From Romanomermis culicivorax (lineage: Eukaryota; Nematoda; Enoplea; Mermithida; Mermithidae), in assembly GCA_963922205.1 (NCBI GenBank), contig CAWUHX010000320.1, forward strand, positions 124,001 through 188,000: 64,000 nucleotides of DNA, written 5' to 3'. Shown here in pieces: positions 1 through 11,209 of this stretch. Positions within the stretch are counted from its first letter, which is position 1. Each line of letters opens with the position of its first letter. The position numbers and the translations under genes were made by a program. Below the pieces are notes generated by a model. That model did no database searches, had not been told where the DNA came from, and saw only the letters and a program-made list of their open reading frames with translations.

Positions 1-970
1 AGACAAGATTTCTAAAAAACTATAAGACATTAAAAGCTGAAATTTGACAACAATATAGAACTCGATGCGGGCTACAAGGTGGTACCACTTATTCCCCACT
101 CCCCATGCGCCTTTGCTGTATTTTCCTAGCACGTGGGACTCTTTCTTTTATTCTCGCCTACGCATTCGTTTTATAGGTAAGTGTGTTAATTTTCATAGGT
201 AAAATCATCAGGAGAAACTTCTCCTCTTTTGGACTAAGCCATTGCGGATTCAGATTAGGAAACCGAAGGTCTTCTAATTTGGATTATTTTGCTGAGGGGT
301 TTAAGTACTTTAAGAAGTTAGTTTATCGGTTAAGTGTGGGTGTTGGAAACGCGTGCATTAAGGACGATTCCTGGACCCAACTCCTGCCTGCCTTCATCCA
401 AAGCCCCGACCCATTTTTCAAATACAACAATAATGCTAAAAAACTGCGCGTAAATGGACCCTTTCTCCAAATTAGTGTGCGCTTGTTCGATGGACATGAT
501 TAGGCTAATTAGAATATTCTAATTGATTAATTAAAAAGACGAAAATTGAAGTTTCTTAATATTTTAGGGTAAAAACCATTTTATTAGCATTTTTGAAGTA
601 CTACAATTCAACTCCCAAAAGAGTCAAATTATATAAATCAGAAGTTTTCGGTAAATATTGATGCAAAAGGCACACGGAACTGTTTCCTTGACAGTATAAT
701 GGTGATCTACTTAGAAAATGAAGTGTTTCGGAACTCTATTAACTACTAAAGCTGTCTAGACAATGTAAAAAGCAGTATTCAGCGGAATAAGTAGTTTTAT
801 TTCACATCCATACGGACTGATTCTCATAAAATCTCGAGAGTCCTCAGTGGAAAAAACAGAAAAGTAGGCTAAACCGTGGAATTTCCGAGATTAGTACATG
901 GTTCCGAAGTCGAACGTGGAAAATGGCACAAGTCACCGTTTTTCACAAGTAAAAAGCATGTCATCATATC
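1..970. other. Downstream flank, no gene seen
   Basis: I see no convincing gene here. A 106-codon plus-strand frame (183-503) has no recognisable domain or signal peptide. On the minus strand, TTTATT at 796-801 and about 577-582 reads AATAAA and could be polyadenylation signals for the exon that ends at 971. Confidence 0.4.
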
Positions 971-1376
971 TTAATTCTTTGCAATGTCATACAATGCTGA
1001 ATTTTGGTAAACGAAACATTCACAAGCAACAGACGTTGTCACGACCACCTGCTCCCATTTGGGGCGATCGGAATTAGCACCGACGTCGATCAACGCCACT
1101 AAGTTGCGAAATTTCTCTTGGCAAATACCGTGCCCTGAGAGACAACGACTTGCATTTTTGTCGCACGTAATTTCATTGATAAATCGAGGATAATATTTTT
1201 CCGGAAGGAGTCGGATCGTCCAACACAAATTGCATAAACCGCATAAATTAGTTTTTTGGTCGAGACGGTCGCCACGACGATACTTGCAGTCTATTTTGAC
1301 TGATTTACCGATCATAGACAAGGGTAAGATGCGACTCTGGGGCGATTTGACCTGGCGTGTAATTCTTTGGATGGGC
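971..1376 (-). CDS. Terminal exon: noggin/Trunk/PTTH-like cystine-knot domain
   Basis: This exon encodes a secreted growth-factor-like domain and ends in TAA at 971. A good acceptor (pyrimidine-rich tract then ATAG) puts its start at 1376, and one base completes the first codon. The translation has nine cysteines in the second half. The stretch EKYYPRFINEITC is followed by a C-x5-C pair and ends in SVACEC. In noggin, Trunk and prothoracicotropic hormone, a [FWY]-P-R-[FY] motif precedes a cysteine, and a final C-x-C closes the knot; this exon shows the same plan. The open frame continues upstream of 1376 to a GTG codon at 1435 with no ATG, so an upstream exon must supply the start. The exons at 5602-3318 are candidates because phases can be matched. 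IL-17-like knots are the main alternative. The family call is from motif spacing only. Confidence 0.55.
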
Positions 1377-3298
1377 CTATAAAGCGAAAAACGTGATGAA
1401 AGGCCAAGAAGATTAAGGAACAATATAAACAACACTTTGGCGAGAAAGTTCCTTCAGAATACTTCCTCTCTAGTTTTGACATTCTTCCTTATTACTTCAA
1501 CCGTCAAGCGATGACGGAGAAAATCAGATTGCAATCTTTGTTTTTTCTCAGATTTTTATGATAATCATGGAACGATATAAAGGATGATCCGAAAAAATGA
1601 TATGACTAAGAAGCGTGATGATCTTACACAACTTAATCACACATGAACATATGGGCTTAAGAGGTAAACCTTTCCACCTAACATCCTGGACAGCCCCTGC
1701 CCGGCCTGAAAAGATGCTAGAACACACCCCCTGAACTTTCTTGAAAAACATTATTTTGATTGTTTCTATGCATATTATATATGATAAACTTTCTTGTGGA
1801 GCTTTTCTCTTGCTCACCGACCCCTGATTAAAAGGAAAGAGAACCGCTTGGAAAATTCTTGCCGTCCATGTCTGAAAACTACAACGCTAAAGTTCGTTCC
1901 TTAGATAGTCAGGTCCCTATTTGGAGATTCGATGCAATTGACTACACCACACACTGAGCTGTATGCGTTTACTGTATATCACTGCTTGTCACATGCGTTG
2001 TTTACCATTTGTAGTTATACGAGCTTGAGAAGTAAGTATGATGGAACTACTGATTTTTCACGGCCGTATCAACAAACTTACTATCTGCAGAGATATCAGT
2101 GTTCCGCTTTAATTCATCTCAAGCTCTCAGATGAAGGCGAGATTTAAATGTTTCAAAGAACTGCAGATTAATTTACTGAAGGGCAATGTCGCTCCTGATT
2201 ATCAGAGTGAAAAGCTCAGACTAGAAATGAAACGTTTGCTGTTTGGTGGATGGTAAAGCATGAAGCGTTTGGTGCATGAAAATGGTTTTCCGATCATAAG
2301 TTTCTGTCGCAAGTACAGCATTTTGTACATTAAAAAACATTGATGTGCTACATTGTTTCTCCCCCATTACTTGGACCAATACAAACAATCGTAAAAAATG
2401 GAGTATCGCCGTTTTAAGCCACGTTTTTGGATACATTTCTGCGATATCTTGGATCAATGTTGCGTTTTCTAACAAAAGAACTACTGCACGCCCTGGTAAG
2501 TCACTTATAAGGTGTTAATCACTAATATCGGCGACGTCAACATCTCATGAGTGAGGTCAAAACCCCTCATCTAAACCACCTTGGAATACAGAGACTGACT
2601 CACCTGCAATCCGCAGTCCCAAAGCAAAAGATTTACTACTACTTAGTGTGTTCAATTCGCACTATAACCTGTTTCTGGAACGCAAAAAGAAGGAAAAATA
2701 ACATTCACTGACAAAAAATAACAAATGACTGTAGCAGATAGGCAAGGTGAGAAAAAAATTTCCGCAAGCACTGCCAGCTAGTCTCATGAATGGACTATAA
2801 TACCAATGTATTTCACAAAAAAGCAAGCACAAAGGTAGGCGAACGCATGGGTCAACTGAGAGTGATAAAAATCGGGTTATATTTCACTGATGCGAAATGA
2901 AATTTCAAAGCCGAACTAGAATTGGTAGGCTAATCAGGCAAGAAGATCATTACTCTGAATATATAAGCAAATAATGAAATATCAATATGTTTAAAGAGGT
3001 GATGATTCTGAACATGATTCTCCTAATAAAGAAGTACTGTACACAAATCTGTGAGTACAGGTCTATTTTTTCACACTTGGAATACTTCAATGCTTTTTGA
3101 GATATCAATCACATGAAAATAAACTCGAAATGTACAGAAAGTAGAACAATGCTCTATTCTTTCAAGCTCTTACCATAGCCTAATTATTTTATAAGAGGCT
3201 AAGAACATATAGAAATGCTGTTTATCTACTACAGTCAAGACGAAAAGAAGTAGTCTTATTGACCTCTAAGAATCTAATCTTGTCTGCGTCATTTACGA
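1377..3298. other. Intron or intergenic stretch
   Basis: I see no recognisable coding region, RNA or strong repeat. If the exons on either side belong to one gene, this is its last intron (3317-1377). The 84- and 89-codon frames here carry no motif and look random. Confidence 0.35.
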
Positions 3299-5602
3299 TT
3301 AATGAACTGTAGAATACGGAATTCGATACACCTCTAACCTTTTACTTTCCACATTTCGTGATATCTTCGCTGCGTTCAAAATTTTGTACAACTCGCTCGA
3401 TCTCATCTTCTGTCTTTTAACTTTCCGGTAATTTTGGCCAGTCTTATTTAATAAACGGCAGTATGGCTTGTCATGATCATTCGATTTTCCACCGAAATTC
3501 ATCCTGAACGCCTGCTTCACAACAGTATCCCTTGCTAAAATAGGATCTTCGTTATGGATGTTTCTTTCCACTGTAGTATCATATTCTAACTTCGATGCTA
3601 GAATTTTTGTGCAATCTGAACACAATGTCGAATCGCATTTTAATTTTAGACCGTTCGGTAGTCCGGACTGTTGATCGAAAAATTTTGGTCTACCACCAAA
3701 TAGATTGTTCATTTCTTCCAAACGTCCGCCTACTTCCGTCAAGTCGACAAAGTTGAATACGGCTTCTTCAATAGTAATCGCTTGATATCTTGGGTCATAG
3801 GATAAATATTGGTTTGATTTAGGTGCTGTTGAAAATAGAAAAGTGGCCAGCATGAAACAGTCCAACAATAACCATGAATTTTTTTGAAAATTGACTTTCA
3901 TCAGTGTCATACCTAGTTCAGGAGGGTCAAGACCATGGATGGGCTCCATCAAAATGTGATCAAGTAATTCACAGTGAGCCTCAAGTGCTGTAACAAATCG
4001 AAACACAATGAAAACCATAATTCTCAGAAGTTGTTAACTCGTACATAGTGTCTCTTTTATAAAATACTTGTAACGGGTGTCAGTAAAATATTCGAAAACA
4101 TATTCTATAAATTTTATATGATTTATAAACTGTTTTAAGTTCTTGGCTTTCCATTTTTTAGAGTAAATCAAAGGACCATTGTAAAACTTAGATTTTCTGT
4201 ATGAAGATGATCAACACATTTTTTTGATAATGGACGCTCACCTGCCCTGACCAAAAGCTTATTCATTCATATATTGCTGGGTTGTTATGGCATACCTTCC
4301 TGTCACCTTGGATAAATGTGATAAACTGAAATAGGAGTATCATGCAGAAAAATATTAACTGCACAATATTTTTTTAAATTAACCCTATCCGAACTGGCCG
4401 GGATTACGATTTTTTTCTCTACTATAAATCTAGCTTTGAGTATATTGTATCTGAAAATTCTCAACTGGTTGCTCGTCCTAAAAATGAAACTGGATGGAAC
4501 AACTAACACCAATGCATGTCCAACGAAGTCCTGACCAATCCCAATACTTGGAAATGGTGGGCAGTAGTATGTTTAAAGAAAAATGTGTACACTCAGGAAC
4601 ACCACATGTCTCTTTTTGACGTCCTTTCACAGATTAGTTTACAGTTATCAACTCAATTAATTTTTTGCACCACAAAAACTGAAACCCAGTGGTGTTTAAA
4701 ATTGGGGCAAACTATTTTTGAGGAGCTACTCTACATTTTTTGATACTGGTTATTAAGAGACTCGTCAAAATCAATGAATACTTTATTTAAAAGTATAAGT
4801 CGGAGAGTTGGTATCAAGATTTTCGATTCTAGAATAATTTAAGATTGGAACTGATGGAACTGGAAAGCTCGTTGTTAACCTTCAGAATCCTAGTACGGAA
4901 GAAAATAATTCTGTCGATGGTATCATGTCAGAATAAGAAAAAACACATGCTTTCCAGTTTTATTATTTAGAAGCAAGCAGTTAAAGAAAAACAGACTATA
5001 GTACTGAGATACTATTGATTCTTTACGATTCTAGTTACTGGAAAAGATTCTTTTGTATGAATTTTCTGTGAAAAATCTACGATTCCATAATTTTTAGATT
5101 TTCGTAAATTACCATGAAAGATGTATAGATTCATCATCAATATTATCTGTATAATCACTCTGAAAGATGATTCTTACTACCACTTACTACAGCTATACGA
5201 AACGATAGAACTAGGCAACCACATAGCAGAAAAAACTATGGCATTACAATCTTCATAGCTTTGCTGCTTTTTAGTCAATATGTTTATTTTACCTTTGGCA
5301 GCGGGGCAGTGTTCAAACGGCGAAACAGTTGAAGTTGGCGGCAGTACCGCAGCTGATGCTCCCGGACCCAAAATGGACGAAAAAACTTGATCTTCGAAAG
5401 CCGTTTCGTCGTTTATTTTCGGCGACGATTGATCTGCAGCTTCGGAATCACTTTCCTGATCCAAGTTCTGTTCCTCTCCTTCCGCGTCGTCCGCCTGTAC
5501 AATGGCAGGACAACCGCAGCTTTCTGCGTTACCGAAACGGATGTTACAAATGCAAAATATGGCGAAATTAATGATCAAAACAGACGGAGTACCGACTTTC
5601 AT
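3299..5602 (-). CDS. Secreted protein gene, exons 1-3 (possible pro-region of the cystine-knot factor)
   Basis: Proposed exons are 5602-5293, 3987-3913 and 3825 to 3318 or 3299. Exon 1 starts at ATG with a signal-peptide-like run (MKVGTPSVLIINFAIFCIC), then an acidic, Ser/Glu-rich region, and ends at AAAG|GTAAAA in phase 1. Exon 2 (75 bp) follows TTTGTTACAG and ends at CTAG|GTATGA. Exon 3 follows TTTTCAACAG. Both junctions are phase 1 to phase 2-base and keep the frame open. Exon 3 encodes a C-x4-C-x2-C cluster and a dibasic KVKR site. It can stop at TAA 3299-3301, or leave through a weak phase-2 donor (CC|GTATTC, 3318) to the cystine-knot exon at 1376; the sum, 1299 nt, is then a whole number of codons. 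That would make a 432-residue precursor, long for Trunk or PTTH. I do not recognise the N-terminal part on its own. The exons are plausible; joining them to the knot is inference. Confidence 0.45.
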
Positions 5603-5869
5603 AGGTATCGATTTTTCTGGATATTATATAATTCATACACTATTTGAAGTCATTTATTAATTGACGACTTGCACCAATAGGCATATATGGATTTTCTGGC
5701 TCGGAAAAGCCAGTTTTTGACGGATATGTCTATTCTCAATTCAGTGGATGATGAATTACTATCCATAATATCACAACGACATTTTTTCGGCTGTAAGAAA
5801 TATCCCGCAAACGAGAATCGAGGAATGCTTACATGCAGGAACCTGCGATGCATTCTGAACAAAATTGAA

Positions 5870-8054
5870 AGCCCTTGGCAATATTTAACATTTCGAGTGG
5901 GGTCTTTTGAACAAAATGAACAAAGTTCAGATCCTTTCTTGACAATGAAAGTACCACCAGCGTCATGGGACTTCAAGCAACTCCTAGGTCAGATTCATAA
6001 CCTAGTTTATGAATGGAAATAGACTTCTAAGTGATCCTGAAAATATTTTGAGTTCTGTACTAGGCGCCTTAGAATTCAACTATAAATTAAATGAAGACCT
6101 GAGGATTAGGCCCTATTTCGATTTATTTGACAGCTACCATAAGCTGTTTTTGCAAAAGAAAGACAGGAAAGGCTGGCTTAGTAGTGAATCACCAATCATC
6201 ATAATCGCCAGCTGAGATGCTGATCGGGTGAGTAACTACCAAGATGTGCAAGCTTTTCCAGTGACTTTGATACTCAAAAAGCAACTGTGAATAAAACGAT
6301 CAAGTTTTCTTTGAAAGAGAACGGATACGTCGTACAATAACGTTTCAAAACACCAATATCACCAAGAAATTATATGGTGGACCAACTTCTCGATGTTCTT
6401 GAAGGGAGTAAGCAAATCATTACACTGAAATAAGATATAGATCCTGTGATCCAAAGGATAGAATTGGACAGTGATTTCTTTTTTGCCGGAAAAAATCGAT
6501 AAGTGGAAAAGTTCTTCCCGAAATACATTCTTGGACAGTTAATGGCTCATGATGATGCTGCAACAGTTGATACATTTGTCTTCCAGTATAATCAACGTGA
6601 TAATTTAATTAGTTTTATTATCAGACGAAAAGAAGGTGCTGAGGGTGTAGCCACATTCTTGAAGATTCTCCGGCAATCAAAAACTCTTTCAGAAGGGCTT
6701 TCGCTGCTCCAGATTACAAAACGATTGAATGGTAAAGTTCCGAAAGTTTACTTAGACTGCAGAATCATGGGTCCTATGCAAAAGCATTCAATAAGTAGCT
6801 TATCAGGTTTACCACTAAAATCGACGTCTGCTGATTATACCCAAACAATGTCGAACGGTTTCCGTGTAAAGGTGATTTTTCGAGAAATTTATCAGCAGCT
6901 AGTAAACAAAGACCTTTATTTTTTCATGACCTTCGGTGGAGATTTTGCATCAATCATTGAGATGCAAGCGGCAAACTTTATCTTGTATTCATAACGTTGA
7001 AAAACTTTTGTCTCGCCAAGAATGAGCCCAGAAGATTCCTTCCATCATCAAGTTTTGACCCCAAGTGATACTTATCAAGTGTGGTGTCGATGCGATGCAT
7101 AATCAATTGATGGACGATTTACGAGCCGTTTACATGGGACCAGAAGCTGTCCAAAAAAACTGGTTATTCTAAAAGTTATGTCTGTTGGTTCTAGTGGTGG
7201 GCGCACGTTTCATGGCTACCAATAAAAATATCCTAATGGAGTTAACGGACCACTGTATGATATGTGAATGAGTCGCCCATCATTGGCTCGTTTGAAACGC
7301 CAAAGTAACAACTTTTGCAAGAGCACACATTACAAAGAAAACGGAATTGGAGAAAAATGTCGGCAGTATGAGACGAGCAAAGGAATTACGTTTTTGGAAG
7401 GGATATTTCAAACGAATACGATATTAAGGGATACTATTCAGAAACATATGGGAGAGATAGAAAGTTTCTCCAGTGCATTGATGCATGACACAATAGCAAA
7501 AAATATCGTTGGAGCAATGATTGATGGAAATTACAAAGAAGTTGCAATCAACATTGGATTTCCGATAGTTAGCATGGGACTTGATCATGCTGCAAACTAT
7601 GCTGCGCTGAAAGGTAGCCGTTTGGCCGCTGAACGCAGTAAACTTTTGGGTTCGAGTCTCAAATTCTATTCACTGTTTTTTGCAAAAGTGTCGGCGTGTT
7701 TATGGCCTCCGACCTATACAAACAAATAGAAGCTTACAATAACGGTAATGACGATACATTGATTTGGCCTTGCTAGTGACAGCATTGTGCTCACACAGGG
7801 ATTTTTTTCCGCACAGTGCGGATTTTTTTGGGGTCGTCCGGAAAATTTTTTGAGAGTTTTCCACACGGAAGGGAAAGTTTTTAATGTTTTTAGTGGTTTA
7901 TAATGGTGTTGCAGAAATTTTTCTGGCAGATCTCCACAAGATGCGGAAAAAAACCCTGGCTCACAATCAATTAACTTCAATAGTCATAAAATTTAGAAGC
8001 AGCAGACCTGATTGGTTCATCACTTTTTGCATTGTTGGACCCCATTGGTGCAGC
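5870..8054 (+). pseudogene. Decayed toxin-like gene, 5' block
   Basis: This is a broken relative of the 1645-codon gene at 22472. Matching blocks run in the same order. About 5900-6215 corresponds to nt 23040-23365 of the intact gene, 6503-6994 to 23640-24145, 7000-7790 to 24180-25010, and 7966-8054 to about 25010-25105. It carries many in-frame stops and frameshifts, for example a TGA right after the match that ends near 6213. It is also interrupted by a MITE at 7796-7958 and by the 10-kb insertion starting at 8055. No counterpart of the first roughly 180 residues is seen, so the 5' end is missing or too diverged. The homologous frames are unmistakable over long stretches. It cannot encode a full-length product. 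Confidence 0.9.
7796..7958. mobile_element. hAT-like MITE (163 bp) in the pseudogene
   Basis: Ends are CAGGGATTTTTTTCCGCA and the near-perfect inverse TGCGGAAAAAAACCCTG. The element is flanked by direct copies of GCTCACA (7789-7795 and 7959-7965). The intact relative at 22472 has a single uninterrupted GCTCACA at this place, so this is a clean insertion. A CAGGG terminus with a 7-8 bp duplication is typical of hAT non-autonomous elements. It encodes no protein. Confidence 0.75.
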
Positions 8055-8984
8055 TGTAACGTACCTGCTAAGGCAGTACTGTAAATATACAGAATACACT
8101 ATGTGATATTCATTTATTAAATATTATTTCATTTCGTAATTTATCGTCTCAAGGGTGTCTGGGATTCACACCCAAACATTCCTGTAAAATTATGTGAAGT
8201 ACTTTATTTTGATCCTTCCACACCCCGGTAGCTGCTATTGACCCAATTAAGACGCTCCAATTAATTGTCGTATATGTGGTCGTATGCCCTCGGCTACCTA
8301 GCTGCGGTTCTTGGGAGATCCAATCGGGTACGGCCCCTGACGCTAACCCGGTGCTAGATACAATCCTACTGCAGGTCACAGAGACTTGATAAACAAAGAT
8401 ATTTATTTTGGAACTGACAAATGTGCAAATACAACCGTGAGCAAGTGGTAAACGGAATACAAAATGCCAAAATACGAATACGAACACTGATTTCCTCCCT
8501 AAGTCGCTGACCCTTCTCTTAGTCCCTGTGCACAGAGCCCCAGGGACTTTCGGGTATCTGAATCCACGACCTAAGCTGAAAGCTTGGCAAAACAGTCTAC
8601 CTCACTGCTGAACAACCACTCACTCCTCTCCTCGATCAAGTTGGAACGTCGAAAATCCTCTCAGGTCGCGGGGAATCCTCTAGACGCGTCCGCGACACGA
8701 AAACGAAAACACACAATAATACGAACAATAAATGCGTCCTCACTCCTTCCACAGTCGCCACGAGTCTCCTTCGAAGACGCAAAAGACGCGACCAGATGAC
8801 AATAATAAACGAATTAAGAATGAAAAAATACACTGCAATGTGCCTAACATCAACTTGCATGTATTATGCAAAACATTCACGCCCCCCATTTATTTGTTTT
8901 TGGGCCAAAAATGTGTGGCACAAACCGTTTTGTCGGTTTGTTTACTTAATAAAAATTGGAGCTACTTTAACAACAAAGAGCTCT

Positions 8985-9700
8985 AGAAAATAAAAATATA
9001 ATAAATAGAGGGCCAAAGGTCAGAGGAATTGACCCTCTGACATCCCTCCCCCCCAAAGGCAAGACTTTTCCCGCCAGCGAAGGGGAAAGTCAGGAGGTCC
9101 CCCAAAGGCCCCAGACTCCTGACGCCGACGACTGACGCCTCCAAATGTTCAAAAAGCGACGCTGCGCGCCGTTGACGCAATAAAATAAATACGAAATAAA
9201 ACGCCCGTATCCAACGGTATCTTCACAACTATGGGGCCGATGGCGCCGGATGCTACCCCCGACGCTAAGAGTTCACGAATAAAAAATGCCCCGTGGGCCG
9301 GTTGTACCCAAGTAAAAAAGAATAAAACGTTCGAACGAATAGCGTTCGCGGCACTCGGGCCGAATTTGACCAAGAAAATAAAAATAAAATCGTTTGACCG
9401 GCGGCGACCCCCGCGGTGCCCGAGTTAGGTTGTGGGCTGCTCCCCACTGCCGTCGAAGTGTTTGTTATCGGCGGCTCCTCCATCACCGATTTTGGCGTTC
9501 GTCTCCGTCCTCTCCGGAGGGGGGGTTGTTGAACGTGGAGAGCCCGCAAGACTTCTCGAATTTCCGCCGCCGTTGCTCCCCTGGCCCCTTGGCCGGACAC
9601 TGGCCCCCCCAACGCCTTTGGTATTATCTGCCCCCAGGGAGAAAGGATGCCCGAAGACCGAATCCTCTGGCCCTTTGGCTGTCTAGATTTTGAACCAAAA
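8985..9700. other. GC-rich island of unknown origin inside the insertion
   Basis: This stretch is markedly richer in G and C, with long C runs, than the AT-rich DNA on either side. Overlapping frames are open on both strands, as GC-rich DNA allows by chance, and none shows a domain. The rest of 8055-11209 holds no recognisable coding sequence. Confidence 0.4.
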
Positions 9701-11209
9701 TGTATATGGTATTTGTTGTTAAAGTAGGTCTGCATTATTAAAATGTAAACTTAAACCCACAACACGGTCTGTGCCACGAAAAAGTTTTGAAATGAAAATG
9801 TATATGTTTTGGAAAAAAGATAGAGAAAAATTTAGAAATGGTAGCGCGAAGCTGCCTAGCGCATGCACAATGTTAGTGTGTGACTACTTTCGGAAAGGCA
9901 AAAGAAAAAATCAAAAATTTACGGAAATTTTTACGATAATTACTCACCATGAGAAGAACGAATTTACACAGGTGCCAATAAAAGGAAACACAAACGAGAA
10001 AATGAATAAAACGAATTTATGAGATTAATAGAACTAGGCAATTTTTAAGGCACAGATCCCGGAGATATAATATTGCAAGGCATAGACATAGAAAAACTTT
10101 GAAATCAGAATGTAGAAAAATTACATTGAAAAAGATTTTTTGCACACAACATATTTACCCTGACCTCACAAAGAGCGAGGTCAAGAATTTACAAAGGTAT
10201 ATTTACTTCCACCGTTGCACATAATGGCCACACCATGGATGTTGTAATTCTTCCTTCCAGTTCCATGGGGCAAATATCGTTCCAATTTTCATACTTTGAG
10301 GACTATTGTTGAACCAGGAAACCGATTTCTTCGAAACTGACTCTGTGGGGAAACTTTTTGAAGTGATACGTCATCTCTGAAAAAAGAATGCGGTTTAAAT
10401 CATCAATGCTTACCTTCCCAAGTCCACGATAATTCGATGGCAAATACTACATTCTTAGCTGCAACAATGGGCATCGACAAAATTTTTTGACGAAATGGCG
10501 AAACATTATTATCCAAAACATAATGCTCCTCGGTAACCATTCAAGGTCGGCCAAAGAACACCCATGAATAATTCCAAATTATTGATAAGTCATACTAAGC
10601 GGCAAATATTACAACATAAAAATATGGTTCTCGAACTAACAATTTCCAATAATACACACAAAACGACTCCGACGCACAAGAATAAATTTGGCTATAAGGG
10701 AGTTGATCAGGCTCTCGAACATCCAAAATCCACGGCGAATAAATTGCTGGCCAGCCAATTTAGAGTCACATTTTTCATAATTACGTTCTCTTTGAATTCT
10801 TTGTCCGCTCAATACGAAATTAATATTATATCGCCATTCTTGCAACCGGATGAGATTCTTGCCATCTTGGACGTCCTGGGATTCCATATCAACTGAATAC
10901 TTCGAAAATCGGTTCCATCACCGGGTGAAACTTTTGAAATAAAATTATTACCAACATATGGATTAATGAACATTTTCTATCTATCACACCAAGCATGTGA
11001 AAAGATATTGTTTTTTACGATAAGTTCTGAAAATTGGGCTTATCTTTTGATCTGCGCCTAAAACTACCATAAAAATTACCAACATTAAGTTAGTACGATT
11101 AAAAAATTGCAAGAAAAGGAAGAAAATATAATACATAAGACATTGGTAAAAAGGAACACAATGTAAAACAAAATTCGAACAAAACACAAAAATACAATGA
11201 TAAAACGAA

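Noticed and set aside
9394..9735. Overlapping 80-156 codon frames on both strands
   Set aside because: They follow from high GC content, share no motif and disagree with each other; no homologue is recognised.
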